DNA of 52,558 nt from contig JASLIW010000119.1 in assembly GCA_030152865.1 (NCBI GenBank), positions 1 through 52,558 of the forward strand, written 5' to 3'. A program made the translations under genes and the position numbers. The stretch's first letter is position 1; the number at the start of each line of letters is the position of its first letter. The notes under the pieces were generated by a model. The model had not been told where the DNA came from and did not search any database. It saw only the letters and a list, made by a program, of their open reading frames with translations. The stretch is from Bacteroides sp. (lineage in GTDB: Bacteria > Bacteroidota > Bacteroidia > Bacteroidales > Bacteroidaceae). Shown here in pieces: positions 25,251-33,839 of this stretch.

Positions 25251-27071
25251 TTAATTGATTATAATTTCGCCACTTGGATAGCTGTAGTTTTGCTTATTTC
25301 CCTGTTTTACAATACCCAATAAGATAGTGATTATACCTACACGTCCAATTAACATCAGTGCAATTACTACTATTTTTGAACCAGCTCCTAAGGAGGGTGT
25401 TATCCCTAAACCTGCACCACAGGTACTGAGAGCTGCTACACACTCATAGCCTAAAGCCGAGGCTGAAGCATTAGGCTCTAAAATAGCCAGTACAAAGAGT
25501 GCAACAACTAGTATCAAAATAGATACAAAAACAGTAGCATGAGCTCTTCGGATAGAGTGCGAGGATAACTCTCTACCAAATACTTCAATGCGATTGGTTC
25601 GCTTTATTAAAGCCATGATGTTTAGAAACACTACAGCTATGGTATTTACCTTAACACCTCCTGCTGTAGATTGAGCAGCACCACCTATCCACATCAGTAC
25701 TAGCAACACTAGAAATGTTGGAATTTGTAAATGCTCAGGTGCTATATAGCCAAAGCCAGCAGATCTTGGAGATACAGCCATAAAAAATGACTTTACGATT
25801 TTCTCAAAGAAGCCCATGCCTGCTAAGGCTCCATTCCACTCCAAGGCACCCATTAATACACTACCACCTACTAATAGTACCAAAGTGGTATAAAGCACTA
25901 TTTTGGTATTCAAGCTATACAAGCGGTAAACATGGGGCGGTTTTGTGTTGCGAACAAAGGCCACTAGCCTTTTAAAGCGAATGATTAAAGCATCTTTAAA
26001 ATTGACTAAGATAGGAAACCCAATACCCCCTAGTATAATTAAAGCTGCGAGCACTAAGAACAAACCGTTTTGATGAAAGACTAAGGGATCACCAAGACCA
26101 TTGGATAAAGTAGAAAAACCTGCATTACAAAATGCAGATATGGAGTGAAACACAGCAAAAGCTATTTCCTCGTCGACGGTCATCCCTAAGGTTCCTCGGA
26201 CTACTCCCCAGATAGCAAAAGCCCCTATTCCCTCAAGAATTAGTGTAAAAATCAAGATGTGAATAAGCGTGGAAAGCAGTGAACTAAGCGAGCTTGTACT
26301 CATCATATCTCTTACAACAAGCTGGTTATAAACAGTTGTATTACCCATAAAGAACATGGCAAAGAAGCTTGTAAATGTCATCACCCCTAATCCACCAATT
26401 TGAATCAATAAAATAATAATAGTTAGCCCTACAGGGGTAAATGTTTGAGGAATATCGACGGGTGATAAGCCTGTAACACAGACCGCACTTGTAGAAACAA
26501 AGAGTGAGTCTAACCAAGCTATTCCATCGACTGTGCTATTGGGTAACATAAGTAAACCCGATCCGATAATAATAATAACAACAAAGCTAGCAGCAAGCAT
26601 CAGCGCAGGATTAGTGCGGCGACCAAGAAGGCGTATCAAGCCATTGGATAAGTTGAATAGTGAGAGTAGTATGAGCAATGAGATGCGATAAACTTTGCTA
26701 TGAAGAAACTCCCAAAAATGGAGTATGGCTCCACCCTCATCAGGACGCTTAAAGACTACAGGAATTAGAGAAAATAAAAGCAACACACTCAGAATCCAGG
26801 CCACACTTTTAAACTCACGTTTGGTGTCTCTATAGCTTAGAAAGAAGTGCCCAAACATATCGGTAATAAAGAGTACCCACACTGTTTTGTAGATAGAATG
26901 GATTAGTCGTAATTGAGATGCTGAAATATCATATCCATAGCGATACACCACTGTCAGAATCAGCAAAAGAGAAGCAGCATAGACCACCCCTTTTAGAATG
27001 CGCAATGCCAATTCAATATGGGGCTGAAGCAGTTTGTTTTGATACAGTAAAAACTTATTGTATATTTTCAT
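25251..27071 (-). CDS. trkH: TrkH/KtrB-family potassium transporter
   Basis: 606 residues, longer than E. coli TrkH (about 480) because of about 130 extra N-terminal residues with several predicted TM helices. This looks like the longer form seen in Bacteroidetes. Four filter loops of the SKT superfamily are present, each with the conserved Gly: SAVCVTGLS, SAFCNAGFS, SPRSAGFG and STCGAGLG. It forms the K+-translocating inner-membrane subunit with the RCK protein encoded just downstream. I see no clear promoter motif in the 231-bp upstream region. Confidence 0.93.
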   Translation of the reverse strand: MKIYNKFLLYQNKLLQPHIELALRILKGVVYAASLLLILTVVYRYGYDISASQLRLIHSIYKTVWVLFITDMFGHFFLSYRDTKREFKSVAWILSVLLLFSLIPVVFKRPDEGGAILHFWEFLHSKVYRISLLILLSLFNLSNGLIRLLGRRTNPALMLAASFVVIIIIGSGLLMLPNSTVDGIAWLDSLFVSTSAVCVTGLSPVDIPQTFTPVGLTIIILLIQIGGLGVMTFTSFFAMFFMGNTTVYNQLVVRDMMSTSSLSSLLSTLIHILIFTLILEGIGAFAIWGVVRGTLGMTVDEEIAFAVFHSISAFCNAGFSTLSNGLGDPLVFHQNGLFLVLAALIILGGIGFPILVNFKDALIIRFKRLVAFVRNTKPPHVYRLYSLNTKIVLYTTLVLLVGGSVLMGALEWNGALAGMGFFEKIVKSFFMAVSPRSAGFGYIAPEHLQIPTFLVLLVLMWIGGAAQSTAGGVKVNTIAVVFLNIMALIKRTNRIEVFGRELSSHSIRRAHATVFVSILILVVALFVLAILEPNASASALGYECVAALSTCGAGLGITPSLGAGSKIVVIALMLIGRVGIITILLGIVKQGNKQNYSYPSGEIIIN

Positions 27072-27205
27072 TACTTACATTAATCTAGCCTAAAATCGGG
27101 CAATATCCCAACTATTAAAAGTTAAAAACTTTGTCAATAATTCACAATTATATTACCTATTCTGAACCCAACAAGGCCTAAGCTGTTTATTAGATAGATC
27201 AAGGA

Positions 27206-27222
27206 CCTTTGGGTGATGGGTC
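27206..27222. repeat. Short motif shared with the 15.3-kb intergenic block
   Basis: CCTTTGGGTGATGGGTC here matches 14 of 17 positions of the reverse complement of 15323-15339. Both copies are intergenic. With only two copies in the window this may be chance. Confidence 0.25.
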
Positions 27223-27256
27223 TAAGTTAAATCTTATTCTCACCTTGACCAACTTA

Positions 27257-27286
27257 TTTGAAATAGAAACCACATTATTATATTCG
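27257..27286 (+). promoter_or_regulatory. Putative promoter of nfo
   Basis: TTTG (27257-27260), an 18-nt spacer, then TATATTCG (27279-27286): a good -33 box and a one-mismatch -7 box, 16 bp before the ATG. Confidence 0.5.
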
Positions 27287-27302
27287 ATAAACACAAATTA
27301 AA

Positions 27303-28139
27303 ATGAAATTTATTGGAGCACATGTTAGTGCAGCTGGAGGAGTTGAAAACGCACCTATAAATGCTCATAAAATTGGAGCTAAAGCCTTTGCCTTATTCAC
27401 TAAGAATCAGAGGCAATGGGTGGCAAAACCTCTTACAGAAGAGAGTATTGAAAAGTTTAAAGAGAATTGCGATAAATATCAGCTCTCTGCCGATTATATT
27501 TTACCTCACGACAGTTATTTAATTAACCTTGGACACCCTGATGCTACTGCCTTAAAGAAAAGTAGAAATGCTTTTTTGGATGAGATGCAACGCTGTGAAC
27601 AACTGGGATTGAAGTTACTCAACTTCCACCCAGGCAGCCACCTTAAAAAAATAGGCATAGAAGATTGTCTAGACCGTATAGCTGAAAGTATCAACTGGGC
27701 ACTAGATCAAACAGAAGGAGTAAGTGCAGTAATCGAAAACACAGCTGGACAAGGAACAAACTTGGGCCATGAGTTTTGGCACTTAGCCCATATTATAGAT
27801 AAGGTTGAAGATAAGTCGAGAGTAGGTGTCTGTTTGGATACTTGCCATACCTATACAGCTGGATATGACCTCGTAGATAAATACGATGAGGTCTTTGCTG
27901 AGTTTGAAAAAGTGGTAGGCTTCGACTACCTCAAGGGAATCCACCTAAACGATTCCAAGAAAGAACTTGGCTCACGTGTGGATAGACATGACAGCATAGC
28001 ACAAGGGCTAATAGGCGAAGCATTCTTTGTCAGAATGATGAATGACACACGTTTTAACGAGCTACCAATTATACTCGAAACCCCTGATGATAGCATTTGG
28101 GCTGATGAGATAAGGTGGCTATACGAAATTCAAAAATAA
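27303..28139 (+). CDS. nfo: Endonuclease IV (AP endonuclease)
   Basis: 278 residues, normal length. A TIM-barrel tri-zinc enzyme that cuts 5' of abasic sites in base-excision repair. Family motifs are clear: GAHVSAAGG at the N-terminus, LPHDSYLINLGHPD, IENTAGQGTNLGHEF, VCLDTCHTYTAGYD, and the metal-binding HLNDSK...DRHDSIAQG. The MDR oxidoreductase follows after 5 bp, so the two are likely co-transcribed. Confidence 0.96.
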   Translation: MKFIGAHVSAAGGVENAPINAHKIGAKAFALFTKNQRQWVAKPLTEESIEKFKENCDKYQLSADYILPHDSYLINLGHPDATALKKSRNAFLDEMQRCEQLGLKLLNFHPGSHLKKIGIEDCLDRIAESINWALDQTEGVSAVIENTAGQGTNLGHEFWHLAHIIDKVEDKSRVGVCLDTCHTYTAGYDLVDKYDEVFAEFEKVVGFDYLKGIHLNDSKKELGSRVDRHDSIAQGLIGEAFFVRMMNDTRFNELPIILETPDDSIWADEIRWLYEIQK

Positions 28140-28144
28140 AAACT

Positions 28145-29137
28145 ATGAAAGCAAATCAAGTTGTCTTAGCCAACCGTCCTGTTGGCGTACCTCAATTGTC
28201 TGATTTTAGAATTGAAGAGGTAAATGTAAAAGCACCTCAAAAAGGTGAAGTACTCCTAAAACCACTCTACATCTCAGTAGATCCTTATATGAGGAGTAGA
28301 ATGGGTACTGAGAAGTCTTACATTCCTCCCTTTGAGCTCAACGCACCCCTATCAGGAGGCGTAGTAGCACAAGTTATCGAGACAAGCTCCGATAAGTTTA
28401 AAGTAGGAGATAAAATCTTAGGTAATCTACCTTGGGCTACTTCTATTGTGGCGAGTGAACAAGAAATAACGCACACTTACCCAGGAATACCTGATAGTTA
28501 CCACCTCGGCATTGTAGGTATGCCAGGCTTAACAGCTTATTTTGGTCTTACTGATATTTGTAATCCCAAAGAAGGAGAAACGGTTGTTGTTTCTGGAGCT
28601 GCAGGAGCTGTAGGAACCGTGGTTGGGCAAATAGCTAAGATTAGAGGCTGTAGAGTTATTGGTATAGCAGGTAGTGAGGAAAAGATTCAACTTATTAAAA
28701 GTAAGTTTGGCTACGACGAGGCTATCAATTACAAAACTGAAGATGTGGATGAGATGCTAGATAAATACTGCCCCAATGGTATTGATTGCTACTTTGACAA
28801 TGTGGGTGGTACTATTACTGATGCTGTTGTGACTCGCTTCAACCGCTATGCTCGCATGGCTCTTTGTGGCCAGATATCACAGTACAACGCAACAGAAACA
28901 CCCATGGGACCACGTATTCTTACTGCTTTCTTAAAAAACAGTGTGCTAGTTAAAGGGTTTATCGTAAGCGATTACAAAGAAAGATTCCCAGAAGCAGGAC
29001 AACAACTAGCAAAGTGGGTAGCAGAAGGTAAGTTGGAATTTACTGAAACCTTTATTGATGGCTTTGAGAAAGTCCCAGAGGCATTTATTGGTCTATTCCA
29101 AGGAACTAACCAAGGTAAAATGATTGTTAGGGTCTAA
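28145..29137 (+). CDS. NADP-dependent MDR oxidoreductase (curcumin-reductase/LTB4DH-like)
   Basis: 330 residues from the ATG at 28145. An in-frame start at 28115 would lie inside nfo and is not needed. Zinc-free medium-chain dehydrogenase: N-terminal GroES-like domain with SVDPYMRSRM, then a Rossmann fold with VSGAAGAVGTVVGQIAK and the NADP-binding region GIAGSEEK. YFDNVGG and MALCGQISQYN are typical of the prostaglandin/curcumin reductase group (COG2130). It would reduce alpha,beta-unsaturated carbonyl compounds. The link to nfo may be shared stress response, but this is inference. Confidence 0.88.
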   Translation: MKANQVVLANRPVGVPQLSDFRIEEVNVKAPQKGEVLLKPLYISVDPYMRSRMGTEKSYIPPFELNAPLSGGVVAQVIETSSDKFKVGDKILGNLPWATSIVASEQEITHTYPGIPDSYHLGIVGMPGLTAYFGLTDICNPKEGETVVVSGAAGAVGTVVGQIAKIRGCRVIGIAGSEEKIQLIKSKFGYDEAINYKTEDVDEMLDKYCPNGIDCYFDNVGGTITDAVVTRFNRYARMALCGQISQYNATETPMGPRILTAFLKNSVLVKGFIVSDYKERFPEAGQQLAKWVAEGKLEFTETFIDGFEKVPEAFIGLFQGTNQGKMIVRV

Positions 29138-29160
29138 GTAAGATAGCTAACTCAACATAC

Positions 29161-29199
29161 AAAAACAGCGAGAAGTAAGATGGATCTACTCTCGCTGTT
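29161..29199. terminator. Bidirectional terminator between convergent genes
   Basis: AAAAACAGCGAG (29161-29172) pairs with CTCGCTGTTTTT (from 29191), with a further AGTA/TACT pairing inside. T-runs lie on both outer sides, so it serves the MDR gene (+) and the DUF4301 gene (-). Confidence 0.85.
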
Positions 29200-29220
29200 T
29201 TTTTATCATTCATCCACGCA

Positions 29221-30744
29221 CTAAGCGGGCTGATGTTCTTTTCTCAATAAGTCATTGACGGTTTTCACAGGATTAAACGTGCTCAATGGGACCTCCACAA
29301 AAATCGTATTCCAATCGCTCATTGCCCCATTCCATAAGCCAGGTAGCTCTAAAGCTTTCAAGGCTTTGCCATTTTGCGATTTAGAAGATATAAAGCCTGT
29401 TTCTGGGTCAACATAATCGGGCAGGTTGAATTTATTACCTTGATAGTCATAGAGCCCACAGACTAAATCTACAGGGTTAAAGTGTGTGCCTTCCTGAAAC
29501 ATCTTTACAGATGCCTCATTGGTCATATCTATTTGAGAACTCTCTAATATTTGAGGAGAATAAGTACCATCTGGGTTATAAGCTAAAAAAGGCCCACCAC
29601 CTGGCTCGCCTACATTTTGGACCATACCACAAACACGTATTGGACGATTTAGCTTCCTAATCAAGTAAAGCACTAATTCGGCATCTTCCAGAAACTTTGT
29701 CTGAGGGTTTTTACAACAAAGTTGTCTTTGTACAAAATATAGGATATCTATAACTTGTTCATGAGTGTATTTACCGGAATTAAGTAGCTCTAAATAGGAG
29801 AATATTTGCTTCTGCACATAAACTAAAACTCCTGCTAGCAATTTTTTGTAGCGAACTGTTTCCGCCTTCAAATAGTCGGGTACAACATTATCTATGTTTT
29901 TTATAAATACAATTTCTTCACTTAAATCATTCAAGTTTTCAATCAGTGCTCCATGGCCACCAGGACGGAACAAAAGCTGGCCATTTAGCCGTATGGGCAC
30001 ATTATCAACGTCTACAGCTAGAGTATCTGTATACTCTTTTTGCTCAGAAAAGCTAATGTTATACTTAAGCTGGTATTTCTGCTCATACTGAGGAACTTGT
30101 TCTTGTACTAAGGCTTTAAACAGCTCGATATGCTCTTTTGAGACTGTAAAATGAATATGCGCAGTCCCATCTGCTTGCTTGGCATAAAGTGCTCCTTCTA
30201 CCAAGTGCTCCTCAAAAGCAGTACGAATATCTTCTCCATATTGATGAAAGAGAAGTAATCCTTTGGGGAGCTGACCATAATTAAGTCCTTCCTCACAAAG
30301 TAAGATTCGAACAAGCTCTTTATACTTTTTATTCTCTACTAATTCTGTGGCCGTTTTTGATAAAATTGACTTACATTTGCTATTTAATTCGGGATAAAAA
30401 GCAAAATGAGTCAAGCAACTAAAGAACTGTTTTTCAAACTCAGTTTTTGGTTCTACGTAATCTGAATCAAGAAAATTAAATAGGGCCTTAAACATCCGAC
30501 TAGCCGCGCCTGAGGCCGGAACAAATTTGACGATTTGATGTTTATTACTTACATACTTCTCCCACTGCTCTAGGTAGTATTGGATTTGAGAAGTGGAAAA
30601 CTGAAAGACACCAAAGTCTGTGGAGGCTGCGGCATGAATCTTTAAGAAGGGGAATCCTCGCTTAAATCGGTCAAGTTGTTTACTTAGCTGTTCTGAAGTA
30701 ATCCCTTTTTTTTGTAAAAAGGCTTTATCACTTGTGTTTATCAT
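29221..30744 (-). CDS. DUF4301 protein
   Basis: 507 residues, cytosolic by appearance (no signal peptide or TM helix). The piece KFVPASGAASRMFKALF (about 95-111) is the hallmark of DUF4301, a Bacteroidetes family without assigned function. Other conserved-looking pieces are LLFRPGGHGALIENLND, the central CGMVQNVGEPGGGPF and FNPVDLVCGLYD. The Gly-rich PGGHGAL and GEPGGGPF segments and the ASGAASRMFK loop could bind a phosphate or nucleotide, which is speculation. It is divergent from the alarmone synthetase gene, with 119 bp between them. Confidence 0.8.
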   Translation of the reverse strand: MINTSDKAFLQKKGITSEQLSKQLDRFKRGFPFLKIHAAASTDFGVFQFSTSQIQYYLEQWEKYVSNKHQIVKFVPASGAASRMFKALFNFLDSDYVEPKTEFEKQFFSCLTHFAFYPELNSKCKSILSKTATELVENKKYKELVRILLCEEGLNYGQLPKGLLLFHQYGEDIRTAFEEHLVEGALYAKQADGTAHIHFTVSKEHIELFKALVQEQVPQYEQKYQLKYNISFSEQKEYTDTLAVDVDNVPIRLNGQLLFRPGGHGALIENLNDLSEEIVFIKNIDNVVPDYLKAETVRYKKLLAGVLVYVQKQIFSYLELLNSGKYTHEQVIDILYFVQRQLCCKNPQTKFLEDAELVLYLIRKLNRPIRVCGMVQNVGEPGGGPFLAYNPDGTYSPQILESSQIDMTNEASVKMFQEGTHFNPVDLVCGLYDYQGNKFNLPDYVDPETGFISSKSQNGKALKALELPGLWNGAMSDWNTIFVEVPLSTFNPVKTVNDLLRKEHQPA

Positions 30745-30774
30745 TGTTGAGCTTGATTAACGGGTTATTATACT

Positions 30775-30782
30775 CAAATGTA
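30775..30782 (-). promoter_or_regulatory. Putative -7 element for the DUF4301 gene
   Basis: The minus strand reads TACATTTG (TAnnTTTG), 30 bp upstream of the ATG at 30744. No -33 TTTG at the right distance. Confidence 0.35.
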
Positions 30783-30817
30783 CAAAATAATAATTATTTA
30801 TAGTCGCTAGCCAACAA

Positions 30818-30881
30818 AAAAGCTTACATTTACAAACAGACATATCAAAATGTATAGAAAATAATGGAAAAGCTTACATTT
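30818..30881. repeat. 14-bp direct repeat at the rel start, 50-bp period
   Basis: AAAAGCTTACATTT occurs at 30818-30831 and again at 30868-30881. The second copy covers codons 2-7 of the alarmone synthetase gene. It may be a control site, a small duplication or chance. Confidence 0.5.
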
Positions 30882-33083
30882 TTTACAGCAATAGAGAAGA
30901 AAGAGTTTCTAAGTTTATATAGAAAGTTAGTTCAATCCATCGGGAATAGTATCTCAAAGGAACAACTCTCTACACTCAAGAAACACCTTACTGAGGCTAC
31001 TCAAGCCCATATACTCCCTCGAACCACCTTCGACGCCAACCCTATTCTACATGCTATGCGTACAGCATACATAGTGTCAGAAGAGATAGGCTTAGCTGGA
31101 TCGAGTATAATAGGCATTCTATTGCATGATATCGTAAAGTACAACTTTATCAGCATGAGCGAAATAGAGGCAACTTATGGTAAAGATGTAGCTATCATTA
31201 TCGAAGGCTTAGTCAAAACTAATGACCTCTATGATAGAAGTCCTGTTGTTGAGTCAGAAAACTTCAAGAGCCTTCTTCTCTCATTCGCAGAAGATATGCG
31301 TGTCATTCTTATCATGATAGCCGATCGTGTCAATATCATGCGTGAGATTAGAGATACACCCCATGAGCAAGAGCGACTTCAAGTAGCTACAGAAGCAGCT
31401 TATCTCTATGCTCCATTAGCACATAAATTAGGCCTATACAAACTGAAGTCAGAGCTTGAAGATTTGTCGCTGAAGTACAGAAATAAAACTATGTATTATG
31501 ATATCCGCGATAAGTTAAATCAAACCAAAGCCTCACGAGAAAAATACATAGCTCAGTTTATTGCTCCGATAGATAAAGCCCTAAAAAAAACAGGCCTCAA
31601 GTATGAAATAAAGGGACGCACAAAGACGATTCACTCCATATGGAATAAAATGAATCGCCAAAAAACTCCTTTTGAAAATATTTATGACCTCTTTGCCATC
31701 CGAATTATACTTGATTCTGAGTACGAAAAAGAAAAACAAGAGTGCTGGCAAGTGTACTCCATTGTTACAGATATGTATCAACCTAACCCCAAGCGTTTAA
31801 GGGACTGGCTATCTATTCCCAAAAGCAATGGCTACGAATCTCTACACATCACAGTCATGGGACCACAAGGCCGCTGGGTAGAAGTTCAGATACGTACTGA
31901 GCGAATGGATAATATCGCCGAAAGAGGTCTTGCTGCACACTGGAGATATAAGGGTATCAAAGGAGAATCTGGTTTAGATGAGTGGCTTACCTCCGTGCGA
32001 GAGGCACTTGAGAGCTCTGAAAGTGACTCTATGAAAGTCATGGATCAGTTTAAAATGGATCTCTACGAGGATGAGGTTTTTGTGTTTACACCTAAAGGAG
32101 ATTTATTTAAACTACCCAAAGGAGCCACTGTACTGGATTTTGCTTTTCATATTCATAGCAACCTAGGCTGTAAGTGTATAGGTGCTACTGTCAATGGTAA
32201 GAATGCTCAAATCCGACAAAAGCTAAATAGTGGTGATCAGGTAGCAATACTCACCTCCAACTCCCAAAAGCCCAAATATGACTGGCTTAAGATTGTCACG
32301 ACCTCTAAAGCTAGATCTAAAATTAAAAGAACATTAAAAGAAGAGCAGTTCAAGCAACAAGAATTTGCCAAGGAAACACTTCAAAGAAAGTTTAAAAACA
32401 GAAAACTGGACTACGACGAAGCCATTATGATGCGCCTAGTCAAAAAACTAGGTTACAAGGAAAACAATCTCTTTTTACAAGACTTAGCCGATGAAGTACT
32501 AGACATCAATGTAGTACTAGATAAATACATAGAGTTGCAGCACCGACAAGATAATGTTTCTGAAGAGGTGATGTATCGGAGTGCTGAAGACTATAACCTC
32601 CAACAGCAACTGGAACAAGTAGCTCCTAAAAATGAAGATGTCTTGATCATCGATCAAGACTTAAAGGGGATAAAATATACCTTGGCAAAGTGCTGTAATC
32701 CTATATATGGAGATCCTGTCTTTGGATTTGTCACCGTCTCTGGTGGAATAAAAGTACATCGTACCGACTGCCCTAATTCACAGCAAATGATGGAACGGTT
32801 TGGCTACCGCATCATCCAAGCTAAATGGGCTGGAAAATCAGTTGGCAAACAATATCCGATTACCCTACGTGTGGTAGGACATGACGACATCGGTATTGTA
32901 ACAAACATAACTTCCATCATCTCAAAAGAGGAAAATGTTAACCTTCGAGCTATGGGTATCGACTCTCACGATGGCCTATTCTCGGGAAACTTAACTATTC
33001 TAATTGGGGATACAAGCAAACTAAATGCCATTATCAAAAAACTAAAAGGAGTCAAAGGTGTCAAAACAGTTCAACGAATCTAA
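30864..33083 (+). CDS. relA: RelA/SpoT-family (p)ppGpp synthetase with degenerate hydrolase domain
   Basis: 739 residues with the long RSH layout: HD (about 40-185), synthetase (about 235-345), TGS (about 410-470), a Cys-containing domain (LAKCCNPIYGDP) and a C-terminal ACT domain. The synthetase keeps GRTKTIHSIWNKM, Asp275 in YDLFAIR, SNGYESLH and Glu340 in EVQIRT, so it should make (p)ppGpp from ATP and GDP/GTP. The HD domain keeps His63, His88-Asp89 and Asp154, but the Glu-Asp pair after HD is Lys92-Tyr93 (LLHDIVKYN), and the Asn of the usual DRLHNM is Ile158 (DRVNIM). Hydrolase activity is therefore doubtful. A Crp/Fnr gene follows 13 bp later. Confidence 0.9.
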   Translation: MEKLTFFTAIEKKEFLSLYRKLVQSIGNSISKEQLSTLKKHLTEATQAHILPRTTFDANPILHAMRTAYIVSEEIGLAGSSIIGILLHDIVKYNFISMSEIEATYGKDVAIIIEGLVKTNDLYDRSPVVESENFKSLLLSFAEDMRVILIMIADRVNIMREIRDTPHEQERLQVATEAAYLYAPLAHKLGLYKLKSELEDLSLKYRNKTMYYDIRDKLNQTKASREKYIAQFIAPIDKALKKTGLKYEIKGRTKTIHSIWNKMNRQKTPFENIYDLFAIRIILDSEYEKEKQECWQVYSIVTDMYQPNPKRLRDWLSIPKSNGYESLHITVMGPQGRWVEVQIRTERMDNIAERGLAAHWRYKGIKGESGLDEWLTSVREALESSESDSMKVMDQFKMDLYEDEVFVFTPKGDLFKLPKGATVLDFAFHIHSNLGCKCIGATVNGKNAQIRQKLNSGDQVAILTSNSQKPKYDWLKIVTTSKARSKIKRTLKEEQFKQQEFAKETLQRKFKNRKLDYDEAIMMRLVKKLGYKENNLFLQDLADEVLDINVVLDKYIELQHRQDNVSEEVMYRSAEDYNLQQQLEQVAPKNEDVLIIDQDLKGIKYTLAKCCNPIYGDPVFGFVTVSGGIKVHRTDCPNSQQMMERFGYRIIQAKWAGKSVGKQYPITLRVVGHDDIGIVTNITSIISKEENVNLRAMGIDSHDGLFSGNLTILIGDTSKLNAIIKKLKGVKGVKTVQRI

Positions 33084-33096
33084 ACAAAACATACAA

Positions 33097-33690
33097 ATGA
33101 ATCATCAACAATCACTTCTAAGTCAAACTGTCGATTTATTAATCAACTCTAGGTATCCTGAAATGGATCGCAATACAAGAAAAGAATTTGAAGCTTTACT
33201 TAGACCCCAGACAGTCCGCAAGGGGGAAGTATTCATGAATGAAGGTGAATACAGCAAGGATTTATTTGTAGTAGGGCAAGGGATGATTCGACAGTATTAT
33301 TATAAAAAAGGGAAAGACATAACCGAACACTTCTCTTATGAGGGCTGTTTATTCCTATCAATAAAAAGCACCCTTTGGGGAGAGCCTAATCACCTATTTG
33401 CTGAAGCCTTGGAGGATACTATTCTCTACCGTACTTCTTTAGCAGGCTTTCAAGAAGCCACGAAACAACACTGGGGCTTGAATATTTTTTATCGAAAGGT
33501 ATTGGAGTACTCCCTAGTTGTTTCTCAAGAAAAAGCCTATGAGTGGAGATTCAATACAGCTAAAGAGAAATACGAAATACTCTTGAAAAATCACCCAGAA
33601 GTGGTGAAAAGAGCTCCACTCTTTCATATAGCATCCTACCTCAATATAACACCAGAAACCCTAAGTCGTGTTCGTTCATCCTTACTGTAA
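33097..33690 (+). CDS. Crp/Fnr-family transcriptional regulator
   Basis: 197 residues from the ATG at 33097; an in-frame GTG at 33058 would overlap the upstream gene. An N-terminal cyclic-nucleotide-binding-like beta barrel (about 30-125, with VRKGEVFMNEGEYSKDLFVVGQGMIR) is followed by a helix and a C-terminal helix-turn-helix (HIASYLNITPETLSRVR, about 178-194). The Arg/Glu phosphate cassette needed for cAMP is not recognisable, so the ligand is unknown. No Fnr-type Cys cluster. Co-transcription with the alarmone synthetase is likely. Confidence 0.88.
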   Translation: MNHQQSLLSQTVDLLINSRYPEMDRNTRKEFEALLRPQTVRKGEVFMNEGEYSKDLFVVGQGMIRQYYYKKGKDITEHFSYEGCLFLSIKSTLWGEPNHLFAEALEDTILYRTSLAGFQEATKQHWGLNIFYRKVLEYSLVVSQEKAYEWRFNTAKEKYEILLKNHPEVVKRAPLFHIASYLNITPETLSRVRSSLL

Positions 33691-33770
33691 ATCTTGACTT
33701 ACATCAATGCATGATAAGTAGGAAAAGCTTATCTTTGCATCAGTTTTCAATTAGGGATAGTTTTAAGGTA

Positions 33771-33819
33771 AAAAATTGTAAAAGGCTTAAGTGATATCAC
33801 TTAAGCCTTTTACTTTTTC
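33771..33819. terminator. Bidirectional terminator with a perfect 36-bp palindrome
   Basis: 33778-33795 is the exact reverse complement of 33796-33813 (centre GTGATATCAC). An A-run precedes it and a T-run follows, so both strands read as an intrinsic terminator. It separates the convergent Crp-like and fRMsr genes. Confidence 0.88.
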
Positions 33820-33839
33820 TTTAAACTTGCGCACAAAGT

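Noticed and set aside
33058..33096. GTG start for the Crp/Fnr regulator inside the alarmone synthetase gene
   Set aside because: The ATG at 33097 begins the conserved part and avoids the overlap.
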